Part shown: positions 29,242 to 37,858 of the stretch, piece by piece
Layout: each line of letters opens with the position of its first letter
Position numbering within the stretch: the first letter of the stretch is position 1
Assembly (NCBI RefSeq): GCF_022698145.1
Contig: NZ_JALDAX010000002.1
Location: forward strand, 1 to 64,000
Source of the DNA: Streptomyces spinosisporus
Lineage (GTDB): Bacteria > Actinomycetota > Actinomycetes > Streptomycetales > Streptomycetaceae
Direction of reading: 5' to 3'
DNA length: 64,000 nucleotides
Translations under genes and position numbers: made by a program
The notes under the pieces: generated by a model
The model's database searches: none
The model's input: the letters and a program-made list of their open reading frames with translations, nothing else
What the model was told of the DNA's origin: nothing

Positions 29242-30483
29242 TCAGGCCGCCGCTGCCGTCCCGCCCGGTGTGGGGGAGCCGGGGGTGGTGGGGCGGGGTT
29301 TCAGGGCGCGGCGGGCCCTGCGGGCTGCTCGGCGTAGGGCCGAGCCTGCGGTGGAGTGTTCGCGGTAGCCGGGGAAGGCCCGGGCCTCTCGGGGGGCGGC
29401 CAAGTAGATCGAGTCGGGTATGCCTGCCGAGCTGTCGCGGAAGTGCGGGTAGGCGAGGTAGAGGTGGCGGCCCTTCTTCTCCAGGAGGGCGGCGGCCTGC
29501 TTCTTCGCCTTGATGAACTCCACGACCTCCTTGAGGAGTTCGGGCCGCTCCTCGGCGACGAGATGCAGCCGCAACCGCTCCTCGACCTTGAGACGCCGGG
29601 CGACGCCCTCGTGCCAGAACTCCTGCATCAGCGGCTTCGCCAGCTCGAACTTGTGCCGGCGCACCTTCTCGCTGTCCTTGAGGTACCGCGGCCCGAACTG
29701 CGGCAGCAGCGTCACCAGGAAGGGCCTGATCATCAGCGCGTCACGGCGTTCCCCCGCCGGAACGTGCTCGGCTATCAGGTTCATCAGGGCGCGCGCGGAG
29801 TCGAAGCGCAGCGCGTAACCCCCGCTCTTGGTCACATGCTTGCCGTCCTCGCGCCCGACGAGGTAGTAGCAGGTGTAGTCGGCGAGCACGGACACCCCGT
29901 CGGCCCGCAGATACGCCTCCATCGTGAACAGCGCGTCCTCGCCGGTCCACAGGGACTCGTCGAAGTGCATGCCGTGCTGCTCCAGGAACTGCCGCCGGAA
30001 CAGCTTCTGCGCGCTCAGCGTGAACTTGATGTTCGAGGAGAAGACGTCGGTGCGCTCCAGCGTGCGACCCCACATCGACTTCGGGGGGTTGCGGTTGATG
30101 CCCTCGACGCGGCCCAGGACCACGTCCGTGCCGTTGCGGTCGGCCATCGCGACCATCCGCTCCAGCGCCTCGGGGCCGAGCCGGTCGTCGGCGTCGAGGA
30201 AGAAGACGTAGCGCCCGGCGGCCTTGCCGAGTCCGACGTTGCGCGGCCCGCTCGGTCCGCCGGAGTTGTCCTGCCGGATCACCGTGACCGGCATGGTCGC
30301 CCGCCGCGCGAACTCCTCCAGATACTCCCCCGTCCCGTCCGTGGACCCGTCGTCCACGGCGATGACCTCGATGCGCTCTGCGTCGATGGTCTGTGCCTCC
30401 ACGGACGCGAGGCACTCGACCAGATACGGCATCGCTTCGTACGCCCCGATGATCACGCTGACATCAGGCTGCGCGACGGTCAC
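29242..30483 (-). CDS. family 2 glycosyltransferase
   Basis: 413 residues. GT-A fold: VSVIIGAYEAMPYLVECLAS, the nucleotide-binding VIAVDDGSTDGTGEYL, and FLDADDRLGPEALERM with the DxD motif for the metal. The acceptor side has SLWTGEDALFTMEAYLR. The C-terminal 150 residues are basic and similar to TagB/TagF-associated glycosyltransferases. The GTG at 30483 has AAGGGGG just before it and was preferred to an ATG at 30507. It probably adds sugar to a wall glycopolymer. Confidence 0.88.
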   Translation of the reverse strand: MTVAQPDVSVIIGAYEAMPYLVECLASVEAQTIDAERIEVIAVDDGSTDGTGEYLEEFARRATMPVTVIRQDNSGGPSGPRNVGLGKAAGRYVFFLDADDRLGPEALERMVAMADRNGTDVVLGRVEGINRNPPKSMWGRTLERTDVFSSNIKFTLSAQKLFRRQFLEQHGMHFDESLWTGEDALFTMEAYLRADGVSVLADYTCYYLVGREDGKHVTKSGGYALRFDSARALMNLIAEHVPAGERRDALMIRPFLVTLLPQFGPRYLKDSEKVRRHKFELAKPLMQEFWHEGVARRLKVEERLRLHLVAEERPELLKEVVEFIKAKKQAAALLEKKGRHLYLAYPHFRDSSAGIPDSIYLAAPREARAFPGYREHSTAGSALRRAARRARRALKPRPTTPGSPTPGGTAAAA

Positions 30484-30520
30484 ATTTCCCCCTTGGTCAA
30501 GGTGCATTTCCCCCGAATCC

Positions 30521-30540
30521 ACATATTCGCTACCTGTTAG
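30521..30540 (-). promoter_or_regulatory. CAGGTAGCG-type motif upstream of the glycosyltransferase
   Basis: On the minus strand it reads CTAACAGGTAGCGAATATGT. A similar string, ACCAGGTAGCGCGAACATAT, lies at 34631-34650 before the cytidylyltransferase-reductase gene. Both are upstream of minus-strand wall-polymer genes, so a common promoter or operator element is possible. Confidence 0.3.
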
Positions 30541-30702
30541 ACGGGTGGCCACTTGAGGAGGTTGCCTAATTGCTCGTCGTTGGTGAGGTACGTCACAGCA
30601 GTCACCGGCGGCACAAGCCGCAGGAAGGGACAGACACCGGAAAGTACGCAGGAATGGTGGGAGTTGCTCAGGGTCCGGCCCAACCGGCGGTAAGAAACGG
30701 GA

Positions 30703-30744
30703 AAGAGCTCGGCCCCGAGGATCGCTCCTCGGGGCCGAGCTCTT
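30703..30744 (-). terminator. long perfect hairpin terminator
   Basis: A perfect 19-bp stem (AAGAGCTCGGCCCCGAGGA with its complement) and a 4-nt TCGC loop, 16 bases after the stop of the 706-residue gene. On the minus strand the stem is followed by the T-rich CCCGTTTCTTACC. Confidence 0.85.
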
Positions 30745-30759
30745 CGTGCAGGAAGACCG

Positions 30760-32880
30760 TCAGTGCTGCTTGGTTCCGTCCGGCTCCCCGGCCGCCGGCA
30801 CCGGCTGCGCCGGGGACAGCTGGTCCGACAGCTCGTCGGCCCCGGGCGCACCGCCCGCGCTGCGGGACTCCTGGCCGAGGTTGCGCGACTGGGCCTTGAG
30901 CGCCAGGTCCGCCACCGCGGCGTTGAACTGCTCGATGGACGTGGGCTCGTCCGGACCGAGCAGATACTCCTTCAGCTCCTTGCGGTCCTCGGCCAGCGCG
31001 TCGGCGGCCGGACTGCGCACCGCGCTCAGCAACTCGCCCAGTTCGGCGGCGCTGTTGGAGAGGATCACCGCGGCGCGCACCGCGGTGTTCTGCCGCTTGA
31101 ACTCCTCCACGCCCAGCTCGGCGGAGTCCGTGACGGCGTACGGCTTGCCGCTCGCGATGAAGTCGGAGACCACGGAGGAGATGTCGGAGACCATCGCGTC
31201 GCAGACGTTGAAGCAGTCGTACAGACGCGGCTCGGCGCCCGAGATGACGCGGTGCTCGTAGGCGCTGAAGGAACGCCAGTAGGCGTCGTTCCACTCGCCG
31301 CGCAGCCGGGCGACCTCCTCGTGCCGGCCGAGGTCGACCACGCCGTCCCGGGTGGCCTCGGCCTCGTCGCCGCGGTCGCCCGCGGTGCCGGACAGCTCGG
31401 CGAGGCGGGCCTCGATCCGGGCCAGATCGCTCCTGGCCTGCTGCAGGGCGGCCGCGTCGACGGCGAAGCGCGGGTCGGCGGCGCGCTCGGCGGCGGCCTT
31501 CTCGACCAGGGCGGTGATGCGCCGGTGCGCGGCGCCCGCCTCCTTGCTGACGGTGCCGGTGAAGGGGTGCGGCTTGTACAGGACACGGACCGGCGGGTCG
31601 CTCGCGATCAGCTTCTTCACGATGTTCTCGCCGGCCAGGACGAGCGAGGTGTTGCCCGGGTTGCCGTCCCAGCCCTCCCAGGTGGGCGCGTACAGCACGG
31701 TCGGGCACTGTCCCTCGGCGGCCGGGACGCTCTGCCGGGTCTGGATCGGCGCCAGCTGCGGGCGGCCGACCTCGACGATGTCGTCGTCACGGACGCCGAC
31801 GTCGGCGATGGCGTAGCGGTCGCGGCCCGCGCGTCCGGCGGTCCACACCTCGTCGTAGACCTTGCTGAACGGGTTGACGCTGGCCAGCTTGTCGCTGTCG
31901 CCGTGGCCGATGAAGACGTGCTTCATGGTGGGCACGCGCAGCATGTGGATGTTCTTGCCGACGTTCGCCGCGTAGAGCGCGACGCGCACCGTCGACAGCT
32001 CCATGTTCATCAGGTGCACACCGCCGGGCACGCAGATCACGGGGCAGGTGGTGGGCGCCAGGTTCGCCAGGATGACCCGCTCGCGCAGGATGACCAGCGG
32101 CTTGGAGTCCAGCTGCTCCATGGTCTCCAGCCACATGTTGACCTGGTACGCCGAGTCCTTGGAGCCGGAGAAGTACAGCACCGTCTCGGGGCCGTACTCG
32201 CGCAGCCAGTCGTCGACGGCCGCGAGCACCTTCTCCGCGTTCGGCGGGATCTTCCTGCCGCGGATGTACGGCACCAGGGCGCCGACGTACAGGCAGCCCA
32301 GGAACAGGGTGATGCCGATGCCGATGAAGCCGGGCACGGACGACTTCATGGCCGCGGCGACCAGAATGCCGGCGACGGCCGCGAGGTCGAGGTGGAGCAT
32401 CTTCTCGGCCGAGCGGTTCAGCAGGTAGCGCGGCGGGGCGTCCGGGATGCGGATGCGCGACTTCAGGTCGACGTTGCGGGTGGCGACCGGCATCCGGCGG
32501 CGGTTGCGGATCAGCGTGACCAGGGCGCCGTGGGGGGCCTGCAGACCGTAGAACGCGATGAAGCAGGCGACCGCGCCGTAGTAGATCAGGTTGTCCGCGA
32601 ACGACATCCGGGCCAGCAGCAGTATCAGCAGCAGCTCCCGGATCAGGAAGCGGATGGACAGGCCGGCGCGGACCTTGCTGAGGCGGTTGACCAGATAACT
32701 GCCCTTGCGGTGCAGATAGTGGTCCGCCAGGTACGTGACGGCGGCCGCGGCCGCGAAGGCGTAGACGCTCGGGACGAGCGCGGCCAGCATGAGCGCCGGG
32801 AAGCCCAGCATCATGAGCGCCGCCGCGGCCAGCTCGGCCGCGCTGCCCACCCGGGCGACGCGAATAGCGGTGGATATCAC
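30760..32880 (-). CDS. membrane-anchored CDP-glycerol/ribitol phosphotransferase family protein
   Basis: 706 residues. The N-terminal 240 residues hold about six membrane helices, unlike soluble TagF/TarL. The C-terminal part has the Glyphos_transf (TagB/TagF/TarL) signatures: VFIGHGDSDKLASVNPFSKVYDEVWTAG (family HGxxxK start), VLYAPTWEGW, VLYKPHPFTG and CDAMVSDISSVVSDFIASGKP with the SD(I/Y)SS motif. These enzymes polymerise glycerol- or ribitol-phosphate on a lipid carrier. A 90-residue charged insertion interrupts the domain (EKAAAERAADPRFAVDAAAL). The neighbouring fused cytidylyltransferase-reductase suggests CDP-ribitol as donor. Confidence 0.85.
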   Translation of the reverse strand: MISTAIRVARVGSAAELAAAALMMLGFPALMLAALVPSVYAFAAAAAVTYLADHYLHRKGSYLVNRLSKVRAGLSIRFLIRELLLILLLARMSFADNLIYYGAVACFIAFYGLQAPHGALVTLIRNRRRMPVATRNVDLKSRIRIPDAPPRYLLNRSAEKMLHLDLAAVAGILVAAAMKSSVPGFIGIGITLFLGCLYVGALVPYIRGRKIPPNAEKVLAAVDDWLREYGPETVLYFSGSKDSAYQVNMWLETMEQLDSKPLVILRERVILANLAPTTCPVICVPGGVHLMNMELSTVRVALYAANVGKNIHMLRVPTMKHVFIGHGDSDKLASVNPFSKVYDEVWTAGRAGRDRYAIADVGVRDDDIVEVGRPQLAPIQTRQSVPAAEGQCPTVLYAPTWEGWDGNPGNTSLVLAGENIVKKLIASDPPVRVLYKPHPFTGTVSKEAGAAHRRITALVEKAAAERAADPRFAVDAAALQQARSDLARIEARLAELSGTAGDRGDEAEATRDGVVDLGRHEEVARLRGEWNDAYWRSFSAYEHRVISGAEPRLYDCFNVCDAMVSDISSVVSDFIASGKPYAVTDSAELGVEEFKRQNTAVRAAVILSNSAAELGELLSAVRSPAADALAEDRKELKEYLLGPDEPTSIEQFNAAVADLALKAQSRNLGQESRSAGGAPGADELSDQLSPAQPVPAAGEPDGTKQH

Positions 32881-32940
32881 GGAGAACCTGCTCTGGGAGG
32901 GGGGGTGCCGGTTTTGTTCGGGACTGCGCAGGGTGTGTAG

Positions 32941-33052
32941 TAATTCGACGGGTGTACGGATTCAGGCCTCTGCGAACGCCGTGTCAATGCAACGCATTAA
33001 CACCGGAAAGCAGAGGCCTGAATAACGGAAGACTAATTCCCGTCGAATATTA
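32941..33052. repeat. nested inverted repeat between two wall-polymer genes
   Basis: Inner arms ATTCAGGCCTCTGC (32960-32973) and its complement (33010-33023) match at all 14 positions. Outer arms TAATTCGACGGG (32941-32952) and CCCGTCGAATATTA (33039-33052) match with one 2-base insertion. The loop is 36 nt and AT-richer than the rest. The outer right arm overlaps the stop of the cytidylyltransferase-reductase gene. It may terminate that transcript or shape the mRNA between the two genes. Confidence 0.6.
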
Positions 33053-34546
33053 CACGCCGTCCTGTCGGTCCAGAACCGAGGCCAGCGCGTGCTCGAACCC
33101 GGTCGCCTTCGCGGCACCCGCCGTCGGGTCCTGCTGGCGGACGTCGATGACATGGCCGGTCAGCTCGGAGAGCAGCACGTCCAGCGAGGTGCGGGCGACG
33201 GCCTCCGAGGAGAGCAGGCTGCCCGCCGGCTCCTGGCCGAAGGCCTTGGTGCGCATGGGCGTGGCGGTGCGCTCCGGGTTGATGCAGTTGACCCGGACGC
33301 CGTCGCCGGCCCACTCGTCGGACAGGGCCTGGGTGAGGTTCACCATGGCGGCCTTGGTCGAGGAGTAGAGGCTGTACTCGGCGCGGCCGCGGGTGTAGCT
33401 GCTGGAGGTGTACAGCAGCAGCTGGCCCTTGGTCTCCGCCAGGTACTTGTACGCGGAACGAGCGATCTGCACCGGTGCCAGGTAGTTGACCTTCAGCGCT
33501 TCCTCGATGGTCGCGTTGTCGGTCTCGGCGAGCTTGCCGATGCGCAGCACGCCCGCGGTGTTGACGACGTGGTCGATCCGGCCGGTCTCCGCGTACGCCT
33601 TGGACAGCGCGTCGTCGACCTCCTCCGGGTTCTCCACGTGGGTGCCGGTGGTGGAGCGGCCGAGCGCGTACACCTTGGCGCCGTAGGACTCGGCGAGCTC
33701 GGCGATGTCCTTGCCGATGCCGTACGAGCCGCCGAAGATCACGATGGTCTTGCCGCTCAGCAGCTCGCGGTACGCCTCCTCACCCACCTGCTCGGGCGCG
33801 GCGGTCGAGGCCAGCTGGAACAGCTTGTCGGCGATGAAGACGTCGACGGGCTGGGTGACCTTCATGTTGTACTCGTCGCCCGCCACGACGTGGATCGGCA
33901 CGTCCGGCAGGTACTTGAGCACGACGGAGCAGTCGTCCGTGGCCTGGAAGTTGGGGTCACCGGCGGCGACCTCGTAGGCCCGGCGGATCGTGGACAGCTT
34001 GAAGGCCTGCGGGGTCTGGCCGCGGCGCAGCCGGGAGCGGTCCGGGATCTCGGTGATGAACTCGCCGTCCTCGCCGTGCGTGCGCGTGACGATGATGGTG
34101 TCGGCGGACGGGATGGCCACGTCGACGGCGTGGTAGCGCTCGAGGGCGGCCACGCAGTCGGTGATCACACGCTGCGAGAGCAGGGGGCGTACGGCGTCGT
34201 GGAACAGGACGTTGCGGTCCTCGCCCTCGGCCAGGCCCTCGCCGAGGGCCTCGATGGCCCGCTCGGTGGTCTCGTTCCGGGTCGAGCCGCCCTCGATGAT
34301 CTTGCGGACCTTGGTGAAGCCGGCCTTGGCGACGATCTTCTCCACGTCGGGCACATAGCCCGGCGCCATCAGCACGATGATGTCGTCGATCGAGTCGGCG
34401 TTCTCGAAGGTGGTGAGGGTGTGCTCGATGACAGCCTTGCCGGCGATCTTCAGCAGCTGCTTGGGGATCGAGAGACCCACCCGCTGGCCGGTGCCACCGG
34501 CCAGGATCACTGCGGTGGTACGGGGCTTGGCTATGTGCTGGGACAC
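33050..34546 (-). CDS. bifunctional IspD-type cytidylyltransferase / short-chain reductase (CDP-ribitol synthesis)
   Basis: 498 residues, two domains. Residues 1-240: nucleotidyltransferase of the IspD/TarI family (AVILAGGTGQRVGLSIPKQL, FHDAVRPLLS, RRGQTPQAFKL, DVFIADKL). Residues 250-480: Rossmann short-chain dehydrogenase (VIFGGSYGIGKDIAEL, NTAGVL, catalytic Ser in YTSSSY and Tyr-Lys in YSLYSSTKAA). This is the layout of bifunctional ribulose-5-phosphate reductase/CDP-ribitol pyrophosphorylase (Haemophilus Bcs1-like), which supplies CDP-ribitol. The GTG at 34546 follows AAGGTAGG. MEP cytidylyltransferase activity is less likely given the fusion and neighbours. Confidence 0.88.
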   Translation of the reverse strand: MSQHIAKPRTTAVILAGGTGQRVGLSIPKQLLKIAGKAVIEHTLTTFENADSIDDIIVLMAPGYVPDVEKIVAKAGFTKVRKIIEGGSTRNETTERAIEALGEGLAEGEDRNVLFHDAVRPLLSQRVITDCVAALERYHAVDVAIPSADTIIVTRTHGEDGEFITEIPDRSRLRRGQTPQAFKLSTIRRAYEVAAGDPNFQATDDCSVVLKYLPDVPIHVVAGDEYNMKVTQPVDVFIADKLFQLASTAAPEQVGEEAYRELLSGKTIVIFGGSYGIGKDIAELAESYGAKVYALGRSTTGTHVENPEEVDDALSKAYAETGRIDHVVNTAGVLRIGKLAETDNATIEEALKVNYLAPVQIARSAYKYLAETKGQLLLYTSSSYTRGRAEYSLYSSTKAAMVNLTQALSDEWAGDGVRVNCINPERTATPMRTKAFGQEPAGSLLSSEAVARTSLDVLLSELTGHVIDVRQQDPTAGAAKATGFEHALASVLDRQDGV

Positions 34547-34605
34547 AGAGGACCTACCTTGGGGCGTCAGGGAACGGGGAAATGGTCCCACTTGCGGTTA
34601 CCGCT

Positions 34606-34663
34606 GTGCAAGGTGAACGCCCTTCGCTGCATATGTTCGCGCTACCTGGTATTCACCTTGCAC
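34606..34663. promoter_or_regulatory. inverted repeat upstream of the cytidylyltransferase-reductase gene
   Basis: GTGCAAGGTGAA (34606-34617) and TTCACCTTGCAC (34652-34663) are a perfect 12-bp inverted repeat with a 34-nt AT-richer spacer. It lies in the intergenic region 60-117 bp before the start of the 498-residue gene and after the end of the sulfotransferase-like gene. It could be a terminator, a leader hairpin or a looped operator. Confidence 0.45.
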
Positions 34664-34729
34664 TGCTGGTGACGCCGGGGCGTCCTGTGCGCGTTCCCGT
34701 GGAATTGCTGTGAGTAACTGCACAGCCGG

Positions 34730-35926
34730 TCAGCGCCGCCGCAGCTTCTTCAGGCAGCGGTGACCGAGCACCTTCACGAGTTCCACGGACGACGTCTGGT
34801 GAACCGTGCGCGCCTTGGCCGGAGTGGAGTGCCGCACCGGTACCTCGGCGGCCGCGGCGAGCGCGCCGTACAGGGCGTGTGCGGCCACCTCGGGGGCGAT
34901 CCGCGGCTCCGCGGGCCGCTCGCCGGCGCTCTTCGGCAGGGCGGACAGCAGCGCGGGGTCGCCGAGGACACGTACGCCCATATGAGTGATGCCGTCAATC
35001 ATCTCGCCGGCGATCCGGGCGGCGTCCTCGAGCGCCCATCGCGGAGTGGAGATCTTCACGTCCTGGGGCGTGGGGCTGCACGTGTTCTTCATATGCATGA
35101 TCGCGCCGTTACGGACGAGCTTGGAATACAGCTCGTCCGGCAGCTCATTGCCGCGGAATTCCTTATTAAGATTCCGCAGCATTTCGGTCTCGGCGAGGGT
35201 AAGTGACCGATTCGCGGTGTCCGGAACCGGTTGCAGGAGATTCTCGGGCAGTCCGAGCAGCGCCTCGAAGGTGCGCATCAGCCGGTCCCGGTCCCGGTCG
35301 TCGACCACGACGACGGTGACCCGCTCAGGGCCGACCGCCCGCACCCAGCGCTCGACCAGCCGGTCGTGCCGGTGGCGGCGCCAGAAGCTGGGGTTGGGCT
35401 GCTCGTACGGGGCCTTGCGGAGCATGTGCTTCAGCCAGTCCTCGTAGCCCATCCGCAGTCCGTTCTGCACGTACTGCTGCCACTGCGAGGGCATGATGCG
35501 CGCGAGGGGGCGCAGGGTGACCAGGACGTGCACCCGGTCGCCGCCGAGCTGCTCGACGATCCGCGCGATGGTGTCGTCGTCCTCGGCGTCGGCGAAGAAC
35601 TCGCTGCTGATCACGGCCGTGCGCCGGCCGGCAGCCTTCACCTGCTGCACCAGTCTGGCCCAGTGCTGCTCGGTGGGCACGGCGTCGCCCATCATCGCGG
35701 GGCGCGCGACGGCGGCGAGAACGGCCTCCATGGGGTGCCGGGTGTTCCCGGGGAACTCGACGCCGTGCTCGGGCAGCCGGTCCCGCGCGTCGAACAACGC
35801 GCCCTGGATCGCGGTCGTGCCGGTCTTGTGCGGGCCGATGTGCAGCAGCCGGGTGCCGGCGGGCAACGGGGCGGGGCGGGCGGCGGACTTCACCCGGGCG
35901 TCATCTCTCGTACAGTCGGTCTCCAT
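34730..35926 (-). CDS. sulfotransferase-like P-loop protein
   Basis: 398 residues. The start region LLHIGPHKTGTTAIQGALFD matches the 5'-phosphosulfate loop of PAPS sulfotransferases, and VHVLVTLRPLARIMPSQWQQYV the 3'-phosphate strand with the (T/R)xP and S/W features. The rest is alpha-helical and Arg-rich. The family is found in actinobacterial capsule and wall clusters, so it may sulfate or otherwise modify the glycopolymer. The ATG at 35926 (METDCTRDD) was chosen by the loss of homology-like sequence upstream. Exact reaction unknown. Confidence 0.75.
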   Translation of the reverse strand: METDCTRDDARVKSAARPAPLPAGTRLLHIGPHKTGTTAIQGALFDARDRLPEHGVEFPGNTRHPMEAVLAAVARPAMMGDAVPTEQHWARLVQQVKAAGRRTAVISSEFFADAEDDDTIARIVEQLGGDRVHVLVTLRPLARIMPSQWQQYVQNGLRMGYEDWLKHMLRKAPYEQPNPSFWRRHRHDRLVERWVRAVGPERVTVVVVDDRDRDRLMRTFEALLGLPENLLQPVPDTANRSLTLAETEMLRNLNKEFRGNELPDELYSKLVRNGAIMHMKNTCSPTPQDVKISTPRWALEDAARIAGEMIDGITHMGVRVLGDPALLSALPKSAGERPAEPRIAPEVAAHALYGALAAAAEVPVRHSTPAKARTVHQTSSVELVKVLGHRCLKKLRRR

Positions 35927-36017
35927 GGTCAGAGGATGGTAAGAGGCACACCTGAGACTTACCTGAGAGAGACCTGGAACCCTGATGAGCCCCAGGCCCC
36001 CTCCCCCTCCCTGCCCG

Positions 36018-37568
36018 TCAGACCAATTCCACGCCCGGGCGCCCGCTCTCCACCCGCAGCCGCGCCAGCGTGCTCGGTGTGGCCTGCGGCTGGACCACCG
36101 TGTCCACCACCCGCACCTGCGCGTCGATCCCGTCACGCCGGATGTCGAAGAGGTGGTAGCCGCGATGGGCGTCGATGAGCTTCCAGTGCGGGTTGTCCGC
36201 CTTCAGCGGGTCCCACTGGGCATGGAAGGCGGCCTGGTCCTGGTCGCCGTTGCTGGAGATGGACGTGCCGACGAACTCGGCGCCCACGACCTCGGACTCG
36301 GGGTCGGAGTAGTCGGTCTTCAGGTCGCTGATCATCGTCAGGTGGCGGTCGCCGCTGAGCACGACCGGGTTGCGGACGTCGGCGAACTCGTCCAGCAGGG
36401 CGTTGCGTTCGACCTGGTAGCCGTCCCAGGCGTCGTAGTACCAGAGCTTGCCCTCGCCGGGCAGGATGTCGGTCTCGGCCATCATGATCTGCGAGGCGAC
36501 GAGGTTCCAGCGGGCGGGCGAGTCGTGCATCCCGTCCAGCAGCCACTCCTTCTGCTCGGCGCCGAGCATCGTGAGCGAGGGGTCCTCGGCGTCCGCCTGG
36601 CTGGTCACCTGGTCGCTGCGGAACTGCCGGGTGTCGAGCACGTTCAGCCGCGCCAGGCGGCCGAACTCCAGGCGCCGGTACATCTGGATGTGCGGCCCGC
36701 TCGGGATCGCGCTCGCCCGCACCGGCATGTGCTCGTAGTACGCCTGGAAGGCCGCCGTCAGCCGGGCCACGAAGGCGTCGTGCGGCTGTTTGGCGGGGTC
36801 CTGCGGGATCTGCCCGGCCCAGTCGTTGTCCACCTCGTGGTCGTCGAAGGTGACCACCCAGGGCGCGTTCGCGTGCATCGCCGCCAGGTCGGGGTCGCTT
36901 CGGTACTGCGCGTACCGGTTGCGGTACTGCTCCAGGGTGTACGGCTCCCCCGTGCCCTCGTGCCGCCGCGGCCCCGCCGAGGAGGGCGTGGACTCGTAGA
37001 TGTAGTCACCGACGAACAGGACGACGTCGGGGTCCTGTTCCAGCATGTCGGCGTACGGCGTGAAGTAGCCGTGCTGCCAGTTCTGACAGGAGGCGAGGGC
37101 GACGCGCAGGAAGCCGTTGCGCGCGTGCGGGTGGGGCGCGGTGCGGGTACGGCCGGTGGGCGAGACCTGGCCCTCCACCCGGAAGCGGTACCAGTACGCG
37201 CGGTCCGGGCGCAGCCCGCGGACGTCCACGTGCACGCTGTGCCCGTACTCGGGGCGGGCGTGGGCGACGCCCCGGCGCACCGGCTTTCTCAGCCGCGCGT
37301 CCTCGGCGATCTCCCACTCGACCGAGACCACACGGTCGGGCATGCCCCCGCCGTTCAGCGGGTCGGGGGCGAGTCTGGTCCACAGCACGATGCCGTCGGG
37401 CAGCGGGTCCCCGGAGGCGACCCCGAGGCTGAACACCCCGTCGGGCAGCGTCGCTCCGGCCGCCCGGGCGGTGCCCGGCAGCCAGAGCACGGCGGAGGCG
37501 GCAGCGCCGAGCACGGCGGTGCCGGCGGTCAGAAAGCGGCGTCGGTCGGGCGAGCTTGCTCCGGTCAT
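36018..37568 (-). CDS. phoD: secreted alkaline phosphatase D
   Basis: 516 residues. A Tat signal begins MTGASSPDRRRFLTAG and ends near TARAAGATL, so it is exported folded. PhoD-family metal site segments are VALASCQNWQHGY, DVVLFVGDYIYES, VVTFDDHEVDNDWAG and VVLSGDRHLTM. PhoD is a phosphodiesterase/monoesterase and in Bacillus degrades teichoic acid. Here it borders the wall-polymer cluster. The ATG at 37568 was chosen to give the Tat motif at the N-terminus. A possible PHO box lies 125-147 bp upstream. Confidence 0.93.
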   Translation of the reverse strand: MTGASSPDRRRFLTAGTAVLGAAASAVLWLPGTARAAGATLPDGVFSLGVASGDPLPDGIVLWTRLAPDPLNGGGMPDRVVSVEWEIAEDARLRKPVRRGVAHARPEYGHSVHVDVRGLRPDRAYWYRFRVEGQVSPTGRTRTAPHPHARNGFLRVALASCQNWQHGYFTPYADMLEQDPDVVLFVGDYIYESTPSSAGPRRHEGTGEPYTLEQYRNRYAQYRSDPDLAAMHANAPWVVTFDDHEVDNDWAGQIPQDPAKQPHDAFVARLTAAFQAYYEHMPVRASAIPSGPHIQMYRRLEFGRLARLNVLDTRQFRSDQVTSQADAEDPSLTMLGAEQKEWLLDGMHDSPARWNLVASQIMMAETDILPGEGKLWYYDAWDGYQVERNALLDEFADVRNPVVLSGDRHLTMISDLKTDYSDPESEVVGAEFVGTSISSNGDQDQAAFHAQWDPLKADNPHWKLIDAHRGYHLFDIRRDGIDAQVRVVDTVVQPQATPSTLARLRVESGRPGVELV

Positions 37569-37692
37569 CGGCTGACTCCCTTGCCTCGCGGGCCTGTTGG
37601 ACACGTGAAAGCTCACGCAGCCGGACGGTCCACGGGCTGAACACGGGCCTTCGCGTGCATGACAAATGAGCAGACAACAGGAGACCCGTTGC

Positions 37693-37715
37693 GACACAGG
37701 AACAACGGGATGAAC
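37693..37715 (-). promoter_or_regulatory. possible PHO box upstream of phoD
   Basis: On the minus strand GTTCATCCCGT is followed, one base off the 11-nt period, by GTTCCTGTGT. Streptomyces PhoP sites are direct repeats of GTTCACC-like 11-mers. The match is partial. Phosphate control of phoD genes is established in the genus, so the site is a reasonable candidate. Confidence 0.4.
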
Positions 37716-37858
37716 GTGCTCTGGTCACAACGGGTCGTGTGCCGCCTCAATTGACGGGCATGACGAGGATGTGCGGTAGGAGAGCTTCGAGCCGATTTTC
37801 GCGCTCTGAAGGGTCAGAAGGAGGCAGAAGGAGGGGCAGAAGGAGGGTCAGAAAGGCG

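Noticed and set aside
33050..34546. ispD of the MEP isoprenoid pathway
   Set aside because: The fused short-chain reductase domain and the wall-polymer neighbours favour CDP-ribitol synthesis; ispF is not adjacent.
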